Program-made: the position numbers and the translations under genes | Assembly (NCBI RefSeq): GCF_040954645.1 | Contig: NC_092803.1 | Location: forward strand, 13,951,230 to 14,015,229 | Source of the DNA: Diabrotica undecimpunctata | Taxonomy: Eukaryota; Arthropoda; Insecta; Coleoptera; Chrysomelidae | DNA length: 64,000 bases | Reading direction: 5' to 3' | Notes under the pieces: generated by a model | Databases searched by the model: none | The model's input: the letters and a program-made list of their open reading frames with translations, nothing else | What the model was told of the DNA's origin: nothing | Shown here: positions 10,000 through 21,440 of the stretch, piece by piece | How the letters are laid out: each line of letters begins with the position of its first letter | How positions within the stretch are numbered: position 1 is the stretch's first letter

Positions 10000-12340
10000 A
10001 AAGAAGAAGTAGTCCGAGAAGACACAAGATAACATCGAAAATTAATAAAATGTATGGTAAATGTTCGAACGTAAGAAAATATATATAAACAGATGTATTT
10101 GACAGTTAAATAGTAGTATTTTGAGTTTTGAAGTTTACAGTTGTCATTGAGTTATCGTAAACAAGTATTGTAATATTGTTGATGTTCAATAAAGCTAATT
10201 TTCAAGAAGTGTAAAAATATATACATTTTCGAATTTTACATACATATTTCTTGATTTAATTGTTATAGTGAACCTCAGATTAATTACTATGATTTATTCT
10301 TTTGAATCTTTACTGTTTCATGTTAGCACAAATGCTTTAATGATAGAGGTGTTTGAAGCCGTGCATAATTCATCGATGATTTTATTTAAACTTGCGGCAG
10401 TAATACCCAGGTATGTTATTTTTTTTTTTTGAAATTACCGCTCTGTCTGTATGAGCTTAACCTAATGTCATTCTTGATTCGGGTATATTCGGATGTGTTG
10501 AAATTAGCATCTTATTACAAGTCTTTTTCTTATTAGTACTATTAAAGTGTTCAAGTGGCATTCCGCTAGTAATATATAATAAATTTCACTTGTACTTAAA
10601 TTGAAACAACGTGGTCAAATGATGTTATCTTAAGGTAAATATAAAACTTATTAATGTTAAATCAATAAAGAGTATCAGTGTTTTTGAAATCCTGTTTGTG
10701 CTCAATCCTAGAAGAATATTCTGTACTGTTTTTATACTTTTGTTCTTTGCACTGTTTTTACTTAACAAAGTACGCACGGATTGAAAACAAAATTTATATT
10801 AATCCTTTTCTTTTTTTCGCATCCTGATAATAGAGCTTTCATAAGATATTTTTATAGTGTATTTTTGCAGTGTAGTGGCCAGCTGTAATGCACTGAATGT
10901 TTTGTATTTTATACTTAGCATAAATTTCTACTAAATAAACAACTTATTCCGATTATTAATCTAACAACATCTTCATACCTTTATACTACCAGAGTTTAGT
11001 CGTAATTTTTCACATAACAGATGCAAAATCAAAAGAGAATATTGCACCGAATATCCGATACGAAAAGATTGATCAACGCTCACTGAAATTTTATTACATC
11101 TAACAAAAATCCAACATCAAACATCTTGTGTTCCAGTTCCACGGCCCTTTGTTCTCAGTTGTTTCTCCCGCTGTTCGCCATCCCAAACACGAATATTTAT
11201 GCAGTTGCATGGAATGTTATTTCGAAACTACAACTTCAATAAAATTGAACGGAGTTTTCATAGAATTTCTATAAAACCAGGGAAAACCAGTGAGATTCTG
11301 GATGCATCGGATAGGAATCGATAGCGCGTAGAAATCAACGATGCTAGTGTCTTGTGAAGTTGCAAAGATTTGTTTTTATCAGCACAACAAGTTTTGTTTT
11401 ATGATTTTATAATCTGGATTAAAGTCTTACACAATATTTTTAATACAACTTAAAAAACAGGGAATTACAAAACTGATGATGCTGTTTTGATAGCCAGGGA
11501 TCAATATGTTTTAGGTCATGGTAACTCTAACTTTGGAAATGACTACCCTAAAAAAGTATTTTAATATGCAACCATTTAATGAGATCAACTCGAAAACCTT
11601 CAAAATTCTAAAAAATGTTTTGTTCCCTTCCCTTCAAGTCCTAAAACGTCCATTACTCGAAATCTCAACCGTTATTAGTTGAAATAATCAGTGAGTCTCT
11701 GCAAGTAGTATTTTCCCTCTATAACTCTAAAAATTAAATTGCACTTCTGTATCCCGAATAGAGCAAGATTTTATTTTACCACTCGATTGTTTGAAAGTTA
11801 TTACATACCTCTATAGTTCTAAGAAAAATAAGTTACCGACTTTAAGAATTTGCCAACAATGTATACCATTGTTTCTTAGAATATAATTTAGGATTATACA
11901 ATAAATAGGATTACCACTTAAGGAAGTTGTGACTCACTTTAACACGTACTTGTTTGCTTGGTGTCAGGTATTATTTTATTATTTTTGATTTCATTTGAAC
12001 TTTGCGAAGCACATTTGGTGTCGATTAAAAAATTGACAGAAGTAGTTTGGTTCTTCCACAATACACATCAATTTGTACAACATTTTACAAATAAAATTGT
12101 TAAAACATAAGTGCCGTGAAACGTAAACTGAAAACATAAACTTTCGCTAAAACTTTCGCTAAAAAAAAGTTAAAACAAGCTAAAATGTTTCTAAACAGTA
12201 TAGCTTACCAATGAGTACTCTGTCAACAATAATAAAAAATGAATCAGAAATGATGAAAAAAATTCAAAAAAGTCAAAATTTGTCCTGATAAAGTCGACGA
12301 ATTGCAGAATTTCCAGGCTTATAGGAGTGCTTACTTAAAT
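10000..12340. other. Long stretch with no recognisable gene
   Basis: AT-rich, with no coherent coding frame and no clear repeat. The first 250 bases may be decayed Gypsy LTR or 3' sequence. Confidence 0.5.
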
Positions 12341-12439
12341 GGTTTGAGCAGTATCAGATCACAATATGGATAGACTATCAATATACATTATGTAAATAAG
12401 CGAAATGAGTTAGACGACATCTGAGCAATGTGAAGTTAA

Positions 12440-12850
12440 CAATCATCACATATATTATTCAGGTAACCCCAACGAAAGACACGAAAATGGGGTAGGTATT
12501 ATCTTAAATCAAGAAACTGCCAGACATCTTAAAATCTTTGTACCCACATCGGAAAGAATGCTCCTGCTTTAACTTGATACCTACCCAATAGCAGCTAACA
12601 TTATCCAGGTGTATGCCCTTACAGCTGACAAACCAGACGACATAAGTGAAGCATTCTATATTGCATTATCCAACACCTTGAAATACCTTCCCAAAAAGAA
12701 TCTAACCTTGATTAGGGGTGATTTAAATGCCAAAATTTGTTGGGGACAATCGGGAGAATTCATAGAAAAGTTTGTGCTTGGAGAAAGAAATGAGCGAGGA
12801 GACCGATTGGGTGTTCAGACCACATAGTCAGAAATCAAATAAATTATAAT
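12440..12850 (+). pseudogene. RTE-like LINE copy B, endonuclease part
   Basis: The plus strand encodes YYSGNPNERHENGVGII, then PTSERMLLL and, in the frame opened at 12609, IIQVYALTADKPDD, LTLIRGDLNAKI and FVLGERNERGDRL. These are the endonuclease boxes of RTE-type LINEs; the GDFNAK box reads GDLNAK. The frame continues into a YRNQIDYIM-like block, where a second LINE is inserted (12868-13425). The rest of copy B resumes at 13426. Confidence 0.75.
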
Positions 12851-12867
12851 ATGATTAATAACAGATT

Positions 12868-13425
12868 GAAAATTATGATTGGCAGGGATAACCAGACTCA
12901 TGAACTGAAGAGAAGAATCGGCCTTGGGTGGGCAGCATTTGGAAAACTGAGAGAAACTTTTAAAAGTGAGCTGCCCACATGCCTAAAGAGAAAGGTATTT
13001 GATCAGTGCGTCCTCCCAGTCTTGACGTACGGAGCAAAAACACTTACTTTAACAAAAGCAGCAGCTACCAAACTGAGAGTCACGCAGAGAAGAATGGAGC
13101 GGTCCATGTTAGGAATAACTCTGCGAGACAGAATAACCAACGAAGACATCAGGAGAAGAACCGGAGTGACTGACATCATCGAGAAGATAGCCAGACTAAA
13201 ATGGAGATGGGCAGGACACATAGCCAGAATGACAGATGGGCGATGGACAAAGAGGCTATTGAAATGGAGGCCAAGGGAAGACAAGAGAAGCGTCGGTCGA
13301 CCACCTACAAGATGGACTGACGATTTAAGAAGACTCAATAAAAACTGGATGAGAGCGGCGCAAGATAGACGGGGTTGGAAACATGAGGAAGAGGCCTATG
13401 TTCAGCAGTGGACTCTTGAGGCTGG
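12868..13425 (+). pseudogene. Nested 5'-truncated LINE (reverse transcriptase C-terminal domain)
   Basis: An open frame to 13429 encodes a LINE reverse transcriptase tail: LGWAAFGKLRETFK, CVLPVLTYGAKTLTL, RRMERSMLGITLRD, KWRWAGHIARM, then GRPPTRWTDDLRR and YVQQWTLEAG just before the stop. It is flanked by a 17-bp duplication with one mismatch (12851-12867 and 13426-13442, atgatNaataacagatt). This shows that it inserted into RTE copy B. The 3' end is ggctgg followed by an ATGATGA-like tail. Only the last 190 or so codons of the element are present, as expected for incomplete reverse transcription. The clade is not assigned. Confidence 0.85.
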
Positions 13426-14635
13426 ATGATGAATAACAGATTTCGTAACAGCATAACATCAGTCAAGACATACTCAGGAGCCGATATCAAGTCAGACCAT
13501 AACCTACTGATTTGCAAAATGAGGGCCAGGAAAAAGAAGATTCGACGTAGTGTCAACCCAAAATACGACATCAGGCTACTTAAAAACCAACGCACAGAAC
13601 AGAGTGTAAAACAGTATATACATTGCAATTTGAATATTGTTATTCAAACGCATTTAATAGACCAGGAGCTTGAAAAATTGCATAGAGTTTCACAAGACAT
13701 ACAAGAAAAATTCCTCAAACCACCAAAAATTAAAAAAAATCGTAGATGACAAATGAGCTTCTAGATAGGATGGAAGAGAGGCGAAAGTTCAAAGATCAGG
13801 TAAAGACATTACACAAAAAAATAGACAAAGAGATCAAAAAAGCAATCAAAATTGCTAAGGACACATAGCTGAGAGAACAATGTGCGAAAGTACAGCTATT
13901 ACAACAGAAACACAATTAATTCAATATGCACAAAAAAGTTGTATAGCCGCAGGCTTATACAAGCCTAGAAGTGTTGGATGTTTGACAATCCACTACTAAG
14001 TCTGTAAGAGAGACTAGACACTTGGAAGAAATATGTGGAAGTAACATTTGCAGATGAAAGGCCGATTGCCATTGAAGACATAGAATGTCAGACAGGACTA
14101 CCGATTACCATTGAAGAAGTCATGGCAGCTATTAGAAAAACTAAAGATGGTAAAGCTGTAGGGTATGACAAACTTTATACAAAATTCCTGAAACTTATGG
14201 ACGAACAAGGAATAACATGGATAACGACTATATTTAACAAATATAACTGGAAATATTCCCCAAAGCTAGTTAAAGTCGACCTTCGTAAGTATACAAAAAA
14301 AAATTAATGTAAAAACATGTGAAGACTACAGAATAATTAGCCTAATAACACACTTACTTAAAATGTTTTTAAAAGTGATACATAACAGAATATACAAAAA
14401 ATGTGAAGAACAAAGTGTCATGTGTACAATTTGGATTCCGCGATACCTTAGGCACCCGAGAAGCTCTATTCGCTATACAAGTGCTTATCAAGAGGTGCAG
14501 GAATGTCAACTGTAATGTATATATTTGTTTTATCGACTACAAAAAGGCATTTAATAGAGTAAACCATGACAAGCTCTCATTTTTATCTTGAAAGAAGCGG
14601 GCTTGGATGATAGAGACTTGTGAATTATATGATCT
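13426..14635 (+). pseudogene. RTE-like LINE copy B, endonuclease end and reverse transcriptase start
   Basis: Resuming after the nested insertion, the frame 13426-13749 reads NNRFRNSITSVKTYSGAD and SDHNLLICKMR, the C-terminal endonuclease box. A linker follows (MTNELLDRMEERRKFKDQ), then the reverse transcriptase N-terminus at 14035-14307 (GKAVGYDKLYTKFLKL). Degraded QFGFRDTLGTREALFAIQ and ICFIDYKKAFNRVN blocks come next at 14403-14591. Coding sequence stops near 14632, so no YADD box is present. Stops and frameshifts are frequent. Confidence 0.8.
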
Positions 14636-14644
14636 CTTTTTTAA

Positions 14645-14870
14645 ATAACTTTAAAATAGTAAGTACGGTATGCCTTTTATTCCAAGATCATCCAAAGCAA
14701 TTAACTACTGCTGATGACTAGGAGTGTCAAATGCCTTAGCTAGATCCAAAAATATCACTAAAGTAGCTTAAAACAAAATTGTTTTGGAGACAGCAGCTCA
14801 AACTTTGTAAGATATTGATTTACTCGTTCTGTTAAGGACTTTTCAAAGATTTTTAAGAGCTCTTAGAGCT
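14645..14870 (-). pseudogene. Jockey/CR1-like LINE reverse transcriptase fragment
   Basis: The minus strand reads LLKIFEKSLTERVNQYL, then FELLSPKQFCF and, after a stop, VIFLDLAKAFDT followed by LIALDDLGIKG. These are consecutive conserved blocks of a Jockey/CR1-type reverse transcriptase, including the catalytic Asp of the LDLAKAFD box. It is oriented opposite to RTE copy B, which ends next to it. Confidence 0.65.
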
Positions 14871-15495
14871 CTTTTTATATTTTGTAATTTCCGTGAAAAA
14901 ATAACTGTTTTACCTCAATAATCAGTTTATTTAACTTGTTTTTGTAAATTGTGTATTTTTTTAATTTCAGGTAATCTGGGTTGTTCATAAATTTTCTGTA
15001 AAGCTCATTTTTTTATTAACTGATTTTACTAAGCCTTCGGTCATCCAGATATTTCGCTTAACCTCACAACTTTTTTTCTTATTTATTTGGTATTTTTGTT
15101 GATTAATGAAAACTGGCTCATAAATATTGATAAGAAAATGGCAAAAGATAAAAAATTCTTGTGTTTCGTTGTTAATTGTACATTGTACAGCCCATAATAA
15201 TATTCAATAAATGAAAGCAGTTAAAATGCAATATCGTCCTGCCAATACTACATCAAAATTAAAGTCTATGGATCAAGGTATTATTAAAAAAAGTTCCCAT
15301 TAAAGACACAAGAACAACATTTATTTAATACTTTACGGAATTTTGTAAAACAAACCAGCAACTCTGAAAAACAAGACTTTTCTGCTCTTTATGCCTTTTA
15401 GACAATACTATAGAACTGAATTATCTAAAGCAAAAAAAGTAAGTACTTTTTATTGCACTATTTTTTTTATTTTGATGTTCGACTTATAGAGATTC
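14871..15495. other. No recognisable gene
   Basis: AT-rich sequence with several T-runs; no coding or RNA feature recognised. Confidence 0.5.
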
Positions 15496-15497
15496 TA

Positions 15498-16480
<983 letters not shown>

Positions 16481-16481
16481 T

Positions 16482-16577
16482 TTGTATTTTGAGAACGATT
16501 TCCGAAGTGGAAATTGAAACGTCATTAAACGTAATTTAACCTTTAATTGTGGCTTATTCCCATTTAAATAGTAGTTG
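16482..16577 (+). repeat. Penelope-type terminal repeat, upstream copy
   Basis: It contains gtttgtattttgagaacg, the hairpin atttcc-gaag-tggaaat, gaaacgtc and the tail ending taaatagta. The same block recurs inverted at 214-423 and split at 19232-19788. Its position upstream of the Penelope coding remnants, with another copy downstream of them, fits the paired terminal repeats of Penelope-like elements. Confidence 0.75.
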
Positions 16578-16859
16578 GAGGTATAGTTTGGAAGAGGCCA
16601 ATGCTAGATTTGGGCTGTAGCGCCATCGGAGAGAGGGGGAGAGAGAGAGAAAATATGCTACGTCACAAAGAGCAACGTGAGACTAAATAGATCGATAATA
16701 TACTATATACTTATATAGAAATAGAGTTACACCATTAACAAACATTAGCTGTACGATGCGATGCCTAACTTTGGCTCACCTAGTCAGTGATAACAATTTA
16801 GTTCAAACTAGGCGATTGCGTTGCTTTTCAGTTTGAGTTTTACCATTCTCCTACAGACT

Positions 16860-16981
16860 TAATTGGTCTTAATTACTCATCGAAAAGTGCACAAAAAGTC
16901 TATAAAAATATATGTCTATATAAACACATAAGTCTACAGAAGAAATAATACAAGGAAAATAACAATACCATACATAAAAGA
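16860..16981 (+). pseudogene. Penelope-like element internal sequence, 5' of an RTE insertion
   Basis: A short A-rich stretch next to the target duplication of the RTE at 16982-17978. Because the sequence on the other side of that insertion (17991 onward) is Penelope coding DNA, this side should be the same element. The coding signal here is too weak to align by eye. Confidence 0.4.
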
Positions 16982-17978
16982 TTCTCAGAACTATACTGAC
17001 ACCAAACGGCAACAATTGAAATAGAGCACACAACATCCGAAGATATACAAATCCGACGAGGAGTGAGACAGGGTTGTGTCTTATCACCGCTACTGTTTAA
17101 TTTGTATTTGGAGTCTATATTCAGAGAAGCATTAGACGAGGTCCAAGGAGGAATTAAGATTAACGGAATCAGCATAGACAACATCAGATATGCTGATGAT
17201 ACCGTCTTAATAGCAAGCAACGCACAAGAACTACAAAATATAATAAATGCGGTAGTTCACCACAACGAAATATTCTGTTTACATCTAAACGTTTCCAAAA
17301 CCAAAACTTTAGTATTTTTAAAGACACCGATAAGTGTACATGTGTATACCAAGGGTCAAATAATAGAACAGGTAAATTCCATAAAATATTTGGGAGTAAA
17401 TATCAATAGTCAGTGTAATCCAAAAAAAAAAAAGAAATCCTATCAAGAATCGAACAAGCAAGGAAAACATTCATGAGCATGAAACAATTTTTTACAAGAT
17501 CAGACAGACCTTAGTCTGCAGCTTAGAATCCGAATGATCAGATATTACGTTTTTTCTCTCTGACTGTATGATTGTCAAAGTTGGACAATTGACTCTGAAA
17601 TAGAAAAAAGAATAGATGCCTTTGAGATGTATATATACAGACGAATGTTGAGAATTCCATGGGTACAAAGAGTTACTAATGTTGAGCTACTTCGTCGCAT
17701 GTGTAAACAAAAAGAATTACCAAGAATAATCAAAGAGAGGAAAATGAAATACTTGGGTCATGTGTTTAGAGGCGAAAGATATGAATTACTTCAAGTTATA
17801 CTGGAAGGAAAAGTACAGGGCAGAAGATGAGTGGGAAGACGCCAGAACTCGTGGCTGAAAGACCTGAGGAGATGGTTCGACCGCTCATCCGCAGAAATCT
17901 TTCGCGCAGCAGTTTCCAAAACTACAATTGCTATTTGGATCGCCAATCTTCGAAAGGAGACGGCACCATGAGAAGAAG
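16982..17978 (+). pseudogene. RTE-like LINE copy C, 5'-truncated, with 12-bp target duplication
   Basis: The plus strand encodes the second half of the reverse transcriptase: RRGVRQGCVLSPLLFNLY (about 17055), IRYADDTVLIAS with an intact YADD box (about 17186), and YLGVNIN. In another frame come DAFEMYIYRRMLRIPW, KYLGHVFRGERYELLQ and the GRRQNSWLKDLRRW tail. It ends ggcaccatgagaagaag. Flanks atacataaaaga at 16970-16981 and 17979-17990 are identical, giving a 12-bp target duplication. It landed inside a Penelope-like element. Frameshifts after the YADD box show it was never, or is no longer, functional. Confidence 0.88.
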
Positions 17979-17990
17979 ATACATAAAAGA

Positions 17991-18104
17991 ATAATAAGAA
18001 AAGTTTAAAAAGTTATTCAACATTTCAACAACATTCAAAACAACAAATACATTGAGATCTATTTTATCTAAACCTAAACCTACAATGAACAAGAAAGAAC
18101 AAAG
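17991..18104 (+). pseudogene. Penelope-like element, reverse transcriptase to GIY-YIG linker
   Basis: From 18031 the plus strand reads TFKTTNTLRSILSKPK, followed by NKKEQRNV. This is the connector found between the reverse transcriptase and the endonuclease of Penelope-like elements (the xxTTNTLxxxL pattern). A one-base frame change separates it from the GIY-YIG frame starting at 18105. Confidence 0.65.
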
Positions 18105-18431
18105 AAATGTATTTATAAAATACCTTGTGAATGCGATCAGTTTTATTTAGGTAAAACATCAAGGCCATTAAATGTTAGAATAAATGAACATCAATCTTAT
18201 ATTAAAAATAGAAAATTTGATAGATTTCAAATATGTAAAGACACATGGAAAAATGAACCTAGGGTTCAATGGAACTATTGTAAAAAGAGAAAAATCAAAG
18301 AAGCGGCTCTAATTATGCTAAATGGGACCAATTGTGTCGCAAATTCTTCAACAGAATGTAGTAGAATCTGGTTACCCATATTAAAAGAGGAAGTTAATAA
18401 AAGGAAAATACCATTTTTAGTAAGTCAGTAA
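18105..18431 (+). pseudogene. Penelope-like GIY-YIG endonuclease domain
   Basis: An open frame of 108 codons without its own start reads CIYKIPCECDQFYLGKT, where YKI and YLG correspond to the GIY and YIG elements and the Cys pair fits the metal-binding insert of Penelope endonucleases. It continues through SRPLNVRINEHQ, with the catalytic-type Arg, to EAALIMLNGTNCVANS and IWLPILKEEV, ending at TAA 18429-18431. The domain nicks target DNA for insertion in this retroelement group. The frame break upstream and the missing reverse transcriptase core make it a relic. A second RTE copy sits 47 bp beyond the stop. Confidence 0.85.
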
Positions 18432-18478
18432 CATATCGAGGATATGTATATCATTTATGTTTTTTAAACAACATACAT

Positions 18479-18795
18479 TCTTCTTCTTCTTCTGGTTCCT
18501 ATCCGTTTCGGATGTTGGAAATCATATTGGCAAGCATGACCTTGCTCGCTGCGGCTGGAAACAGCTCCGTTGAGGTTATCTTAAACCATGTTTTTATAAA
18601 TTCCGCAGCCATGATATTCTCCTTCTACCGGGTCCTCTCTTACCTTTGACTTTATCTTGCAATATAGACTGCAGCAGGGAGTAACGGTGCTGATTTCTCA
18701 TAACGTGTTTACTTATCGTATACACAATCTCTGGTTCCTTCTTCATTTTTTCTAGAACTTCCTTGTTCGTGATAACATATAAAATATACATACAT
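18479..18795 (-). pseudogene. RTE-like LINE copy D, short 5'-truncated insertion
   Basis: The minus strand encodes TNKEVLEKMKKEPEIVYTI, then RNQHRYSLLQSIL, KVKGKRGPGRRRISWLRN, and ends in a GAA-rich tail (seen as cttcttcttcttct at 18479). The flanks acaacatacat at 18468-18478 and 18796-18806 are identical, an 11-bp target duplication. The insertion is about 317 bp long and holds only the last hundred or so codons. It lies in the 3' region of the Penelope-like element. Confidence 0.88.
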
Positions 18796-19231
18796 ACAAC
18801 ATACATATAAAATCAGAATTTGATGTTTAAGGAGAGTAAACTAACTTTAAGACCAAATACTTACCATGTCGGGATAGTATTATGAGATTTTTTTCTGGTT
18901 TTTCCTCATGATTTAGTATGGAATCACCAACAGGAGAATTCTACTGTTATCATGAAATGTGGTTATCTTTTTAAAGACGAATCACATGCTATAATTTCTT
19001 CTGACGGTTATTCTCAAGTTAAAGTTAATTTCATATAATCGAATGAACTATATATTTTACAATAAAGTCGTCCCAGGAACTCAACTCAGCAATATCGGCA
19101 ATATCATTTTGAAGTCGTCTACTTTAAAATTTATAATGTATGTCTGAATTATTAATATAAATAAGTCAGATAAAATTAAATTATTAGAAGAAGTCTTTAC
19201 CGAGTAACAAAAAACAAAAATTGTTAAATTA
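18796..19231 (+). other. Probable 3' untranslated part of the Penelope-like element
   Basis: Non-coding sequence between the second copy of the target duplication of RTE copy D and the downstream terminal repeat. It is assigned by position only. Confidence 0.4.
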
Positions 19232-19788
19232 ATAATGTTTGTATTTTGAGAATGATTTCCGAAGTGGAAATTGAAACGATAATTTTTCGACTGTTCTAAC
19301 AACCATTCAAATTTCGTCATTTTGTGTCATGTGGAACAATTTCACCCAATCATGTCAACATTAGACTGATAATTGCATTCAGTGCAATTTTCAATCCCTA
19401 TGACAACACGATCGAGTTTGACAACTTCATCCAAATAAATTTCAAAATGTCACGTTTGGGCAATGAGAATGTTCAAAGTATAAATGCGCTAATCAAAGAA
19501 AAAATTCCCAGAAATACAACCTACAGTCACAAATATATTTTTTTTTTCGAAAAATTATCCGCCGAATATCCCTCGGACATTGATGAATGCCTCATAATTT
19601 CATGACAAATTTCTCAAGCTCGTTGCTTGGTAACAGCACTCAGCCTTCGCCTTCGTGCTGTTACCAAGGAACGAGCTTTCGATTGTCATGAAATTATCTC
19701 GTCTGTTATCAATGACCTAGGGATATTACTACTGACAATATACTTATTTTAACTTCAATTGTGGCTTAATTCCATTAAAATAGTAATT
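19232..19788 (+). repeat. Penelope-type terminal repeat, downstream copy, split by an insertion
   Basis: The left part (19232-19278) matches gtttgtattttgagaa, the hairpin, and gaaacg. The right part (19747-19788) matches the aattgtggctta to aaatagtaa tail. About 465 bp of unrelated sequence separates them, whereas in the copy at 16482-16577 the two parts are contiguous. Confidence 0.75.
19279..19746. mobile_element. Insertion carrying a long imperfect hairpin and a short open frame
   Basis: It interrupts the Penelope terminal repeat. Arms ataatttcatgacaa (19594-19608) and ttgtcatgaaattat (19683-19697) are exact complements. Inside them, aagctcgtt-cttggtaacagcac pairs with gtgctgttaccaag-aacgagctt with single-base interruptions, around a short loop. 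A 93-codon plus frame (19324-19605) ends just at the hairpin, and its last 50 residues (from MSRLGNENVQSINALIKEK) look protein-like. They vaguely recall the N-terminal core-binding region of tyrosine recombinases, but I cannot confirm this. I saw no clean target duplication. Confidence 0.45.
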
Positions 19789-19795
19789 ACACTTA

Positions 19796-19990
19796 TGGAA
19801 ATATCAAGAAGCAATGACATCAGAAAAACATACAGGATAGACAAAATAAATAAATGTGTGCAATGTTGAAAGGAAGAACTGAACAGTCGCATAAACAAAA
19901 GGTAAAAAATAGGAAGTATAGGCAATGTTAAAGAAAAATCGGAAATATACCTACCTAAAAGTAGTGGAAGAAGAATTAGAAGTAAATATT
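19796..19990 (+). pseudogene. Small LINE C-terminal remnant
   Basis: The plus strand reads EISRSNDIRKTYRIDKINK followed by a stop and EELNSRINK. This resembles the IDKINxWVQRRREEWNxHI block seen near the C-terminus of some insect LINE proteins. Very short and decayed. Confidence 0.35.
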
Positions 19991-20600
19991 AATGGTGAAA
20001 AATTTTAAAATTGTTCCCTTAATTAACAATGAATTATAATTTTTTAATTTGGTTTTTACTATTTTTTAAGTTTTATCGAATGGTATGTTTGTAAATAGAA
20101 TATTTATATCAAAATTTACTAATATATTACTAGCATTGGATTATATTTTGGAGTTCAAAAGCCCAAAATGTTAGATAAATGTTTGATAATTTATCAAATC
20201 GTTAGATTTTTAGTGTAACGCCACTGGCAGTTACTTTTTAAACTTCAATCGAAAACTGAATCGAGGTCAATTAGCCAGCAGAAGAAGAGCTATTAATCAT
20301 GTTAGTTGTGTAAACCGGAAGTGAATTAGGTGGTGCAAGGATTAATCTTAAGTTTGTTAGGAAGAAACTACTCGTGGAGTTGTCGAGCCCAATCCAATAT
20401 GGCTCGTTCGGTTGGATAACTCGGGAAAGGGGATTAGTGGTACGGCAAAAAGGGATCCGGTTTCGCGGATGTTGATACTTCTTCTAATCAAAGTTTGGAA
20501 CGTGTGCGTGTTTACGGGTCACTCGGCTCCTATGAGAAATTAATACCGGCCAATAAAGTTACATAAACTAGTGTTTCTTTGAAACAAGAAGTAACAAGAC
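19991..20600. other. No recognisable gene
   Basis: AT-rich to about 20220, then a somewhat more GC-balanced stretch (20220-20580) without any coding frame I recognise. Confidence 0.5.
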
Positions 20601-20860
20601 AGATTAAGATATAATCCTCTTTTAGAAAAAGCTGTGGAAAAGCAAGAATTCAGCAAAACTATAAACATTGTCATAGTAATAATCTAAAAAAAAATTAAGG
20701 ATTATGCAAAAAGAAATACAGAACAGGATTTAGATTAAGATAGAATCCTCTTTTAGAAAAATCTATGGAAAAGCATGAATTCAGCAAAATTATAAACATT
20801 GTGACACTAATAATCTAAAAAAAAGATTAAGAAATATGCAAAAAGAAATACCAAGCAAGA
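20601..20860 (+). repeat. 131-bp tandem duplication
   Basis: The segment beginning agattaagatataatcctc at 20601 is repeated at 20732 with about ten percent differences, including small indels in the A-runs. The second copy fades near 20855. No coding frame is apparent. Confidence 0.8.
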
Positions 20861-21044
20861 TTTAGGCGTAATTTTTGGTCGGTTATGGATCAAAATGCAC
20901 GGACTAAAAGAAACACAAGCAACCTATTATGAACATAGAGAGTTATAGAAGCAAAACTAGCGATCTGCATATTTTCTCCAAATTGAGTTATTGCTGCCAT
21001 AGTATTTATATATAACGAGGTAACAGACAATCATAAAGTTAAAG

Positions 21045-21440
21045 AATAAAAAGGAAAAGATAGTTAAGATTTGATTTCACGTACAGGGCGCTTGCGCATT
21101 CGCTTATACGTATTTCGGCCCAATAGGCCTCATCAGAACGGCTTTCGCAATCGCTCTGAATGTGAAATAAATCTTTTCTGTCTTAGGAAGCAACTCTAAC
21201 ATGGCTTCGTATAGATGCAATGTAGCGACATCTGATAATAAAATCGTAGACTAATTTTCGAAACCAAATTCAGAATTTCGCTTTAATATGTGCCTTCTAA
21301 GAACTGCAAGGCAAAACAGACGTTGATAAAGATGTTAAGAGAGACATGGAGAATCTAAAAATTGCATTCCACAACATATCCCCTCAACTAAGCAAAATTC
21401 TTAGCGAATTGGTTTCTAGTACTCATACAGAGTATATCGA
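21045..21440. repeat. 396-bp tandem repeat, unit 1 (hammerhead-bearing)
   Basis: The unit starts aataaaaaggaaaaga and is followed directly by a second unit starting at 21441 with the same sequence; the offset is exactly 396 bp at several anchor points. Each unit holds a hammerhead motif on the minus strand. On the plus strand a 73-codon frame runs across the unit boundary (21301-21522). Differences between units are mostly point changes and one 13-bp deletion in unit 2 (around 21585). Confidence 0.9.
21088..21154 (-). ncRNA. Hammerhead ribozyme motif (type I), copy 1
   Basis: On the minus strand the conserved core is complete: CTGATGA (21136-21130), stem II GGCC-TATTG-GGCC (21129-21117), then GAAA (21116-21113). 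A short stem III formed by ATACGTAT (21113-21106) follows, with the ATA cleavage triplet ending at 21105. Stem I has a 4-bp inner helix, an asymmetric internal loop, and a nine-position outer helix (21146-21154 with 21096-21088) with one mismatch. A very short stem III and an internal loop in stem I are typical of hammerheads in animal satellite DNA and Penelope-like elements. Predicted cleavage is 3' of position 21105 in the minus-strand RNA. Confidence 0.85.

Noticed and set aside
10049..10240. Possible Gypsy 3' LTR after the integrase fragment
   Set aside because: There is a polyadenylation-like signal, but no second copy in the window and no polypurine tract or clear boundaries.
11476..11510. 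CTGATGATGCTG as a possible hammerhead start
   Set aside because: No GAAA or pairing arms follow.
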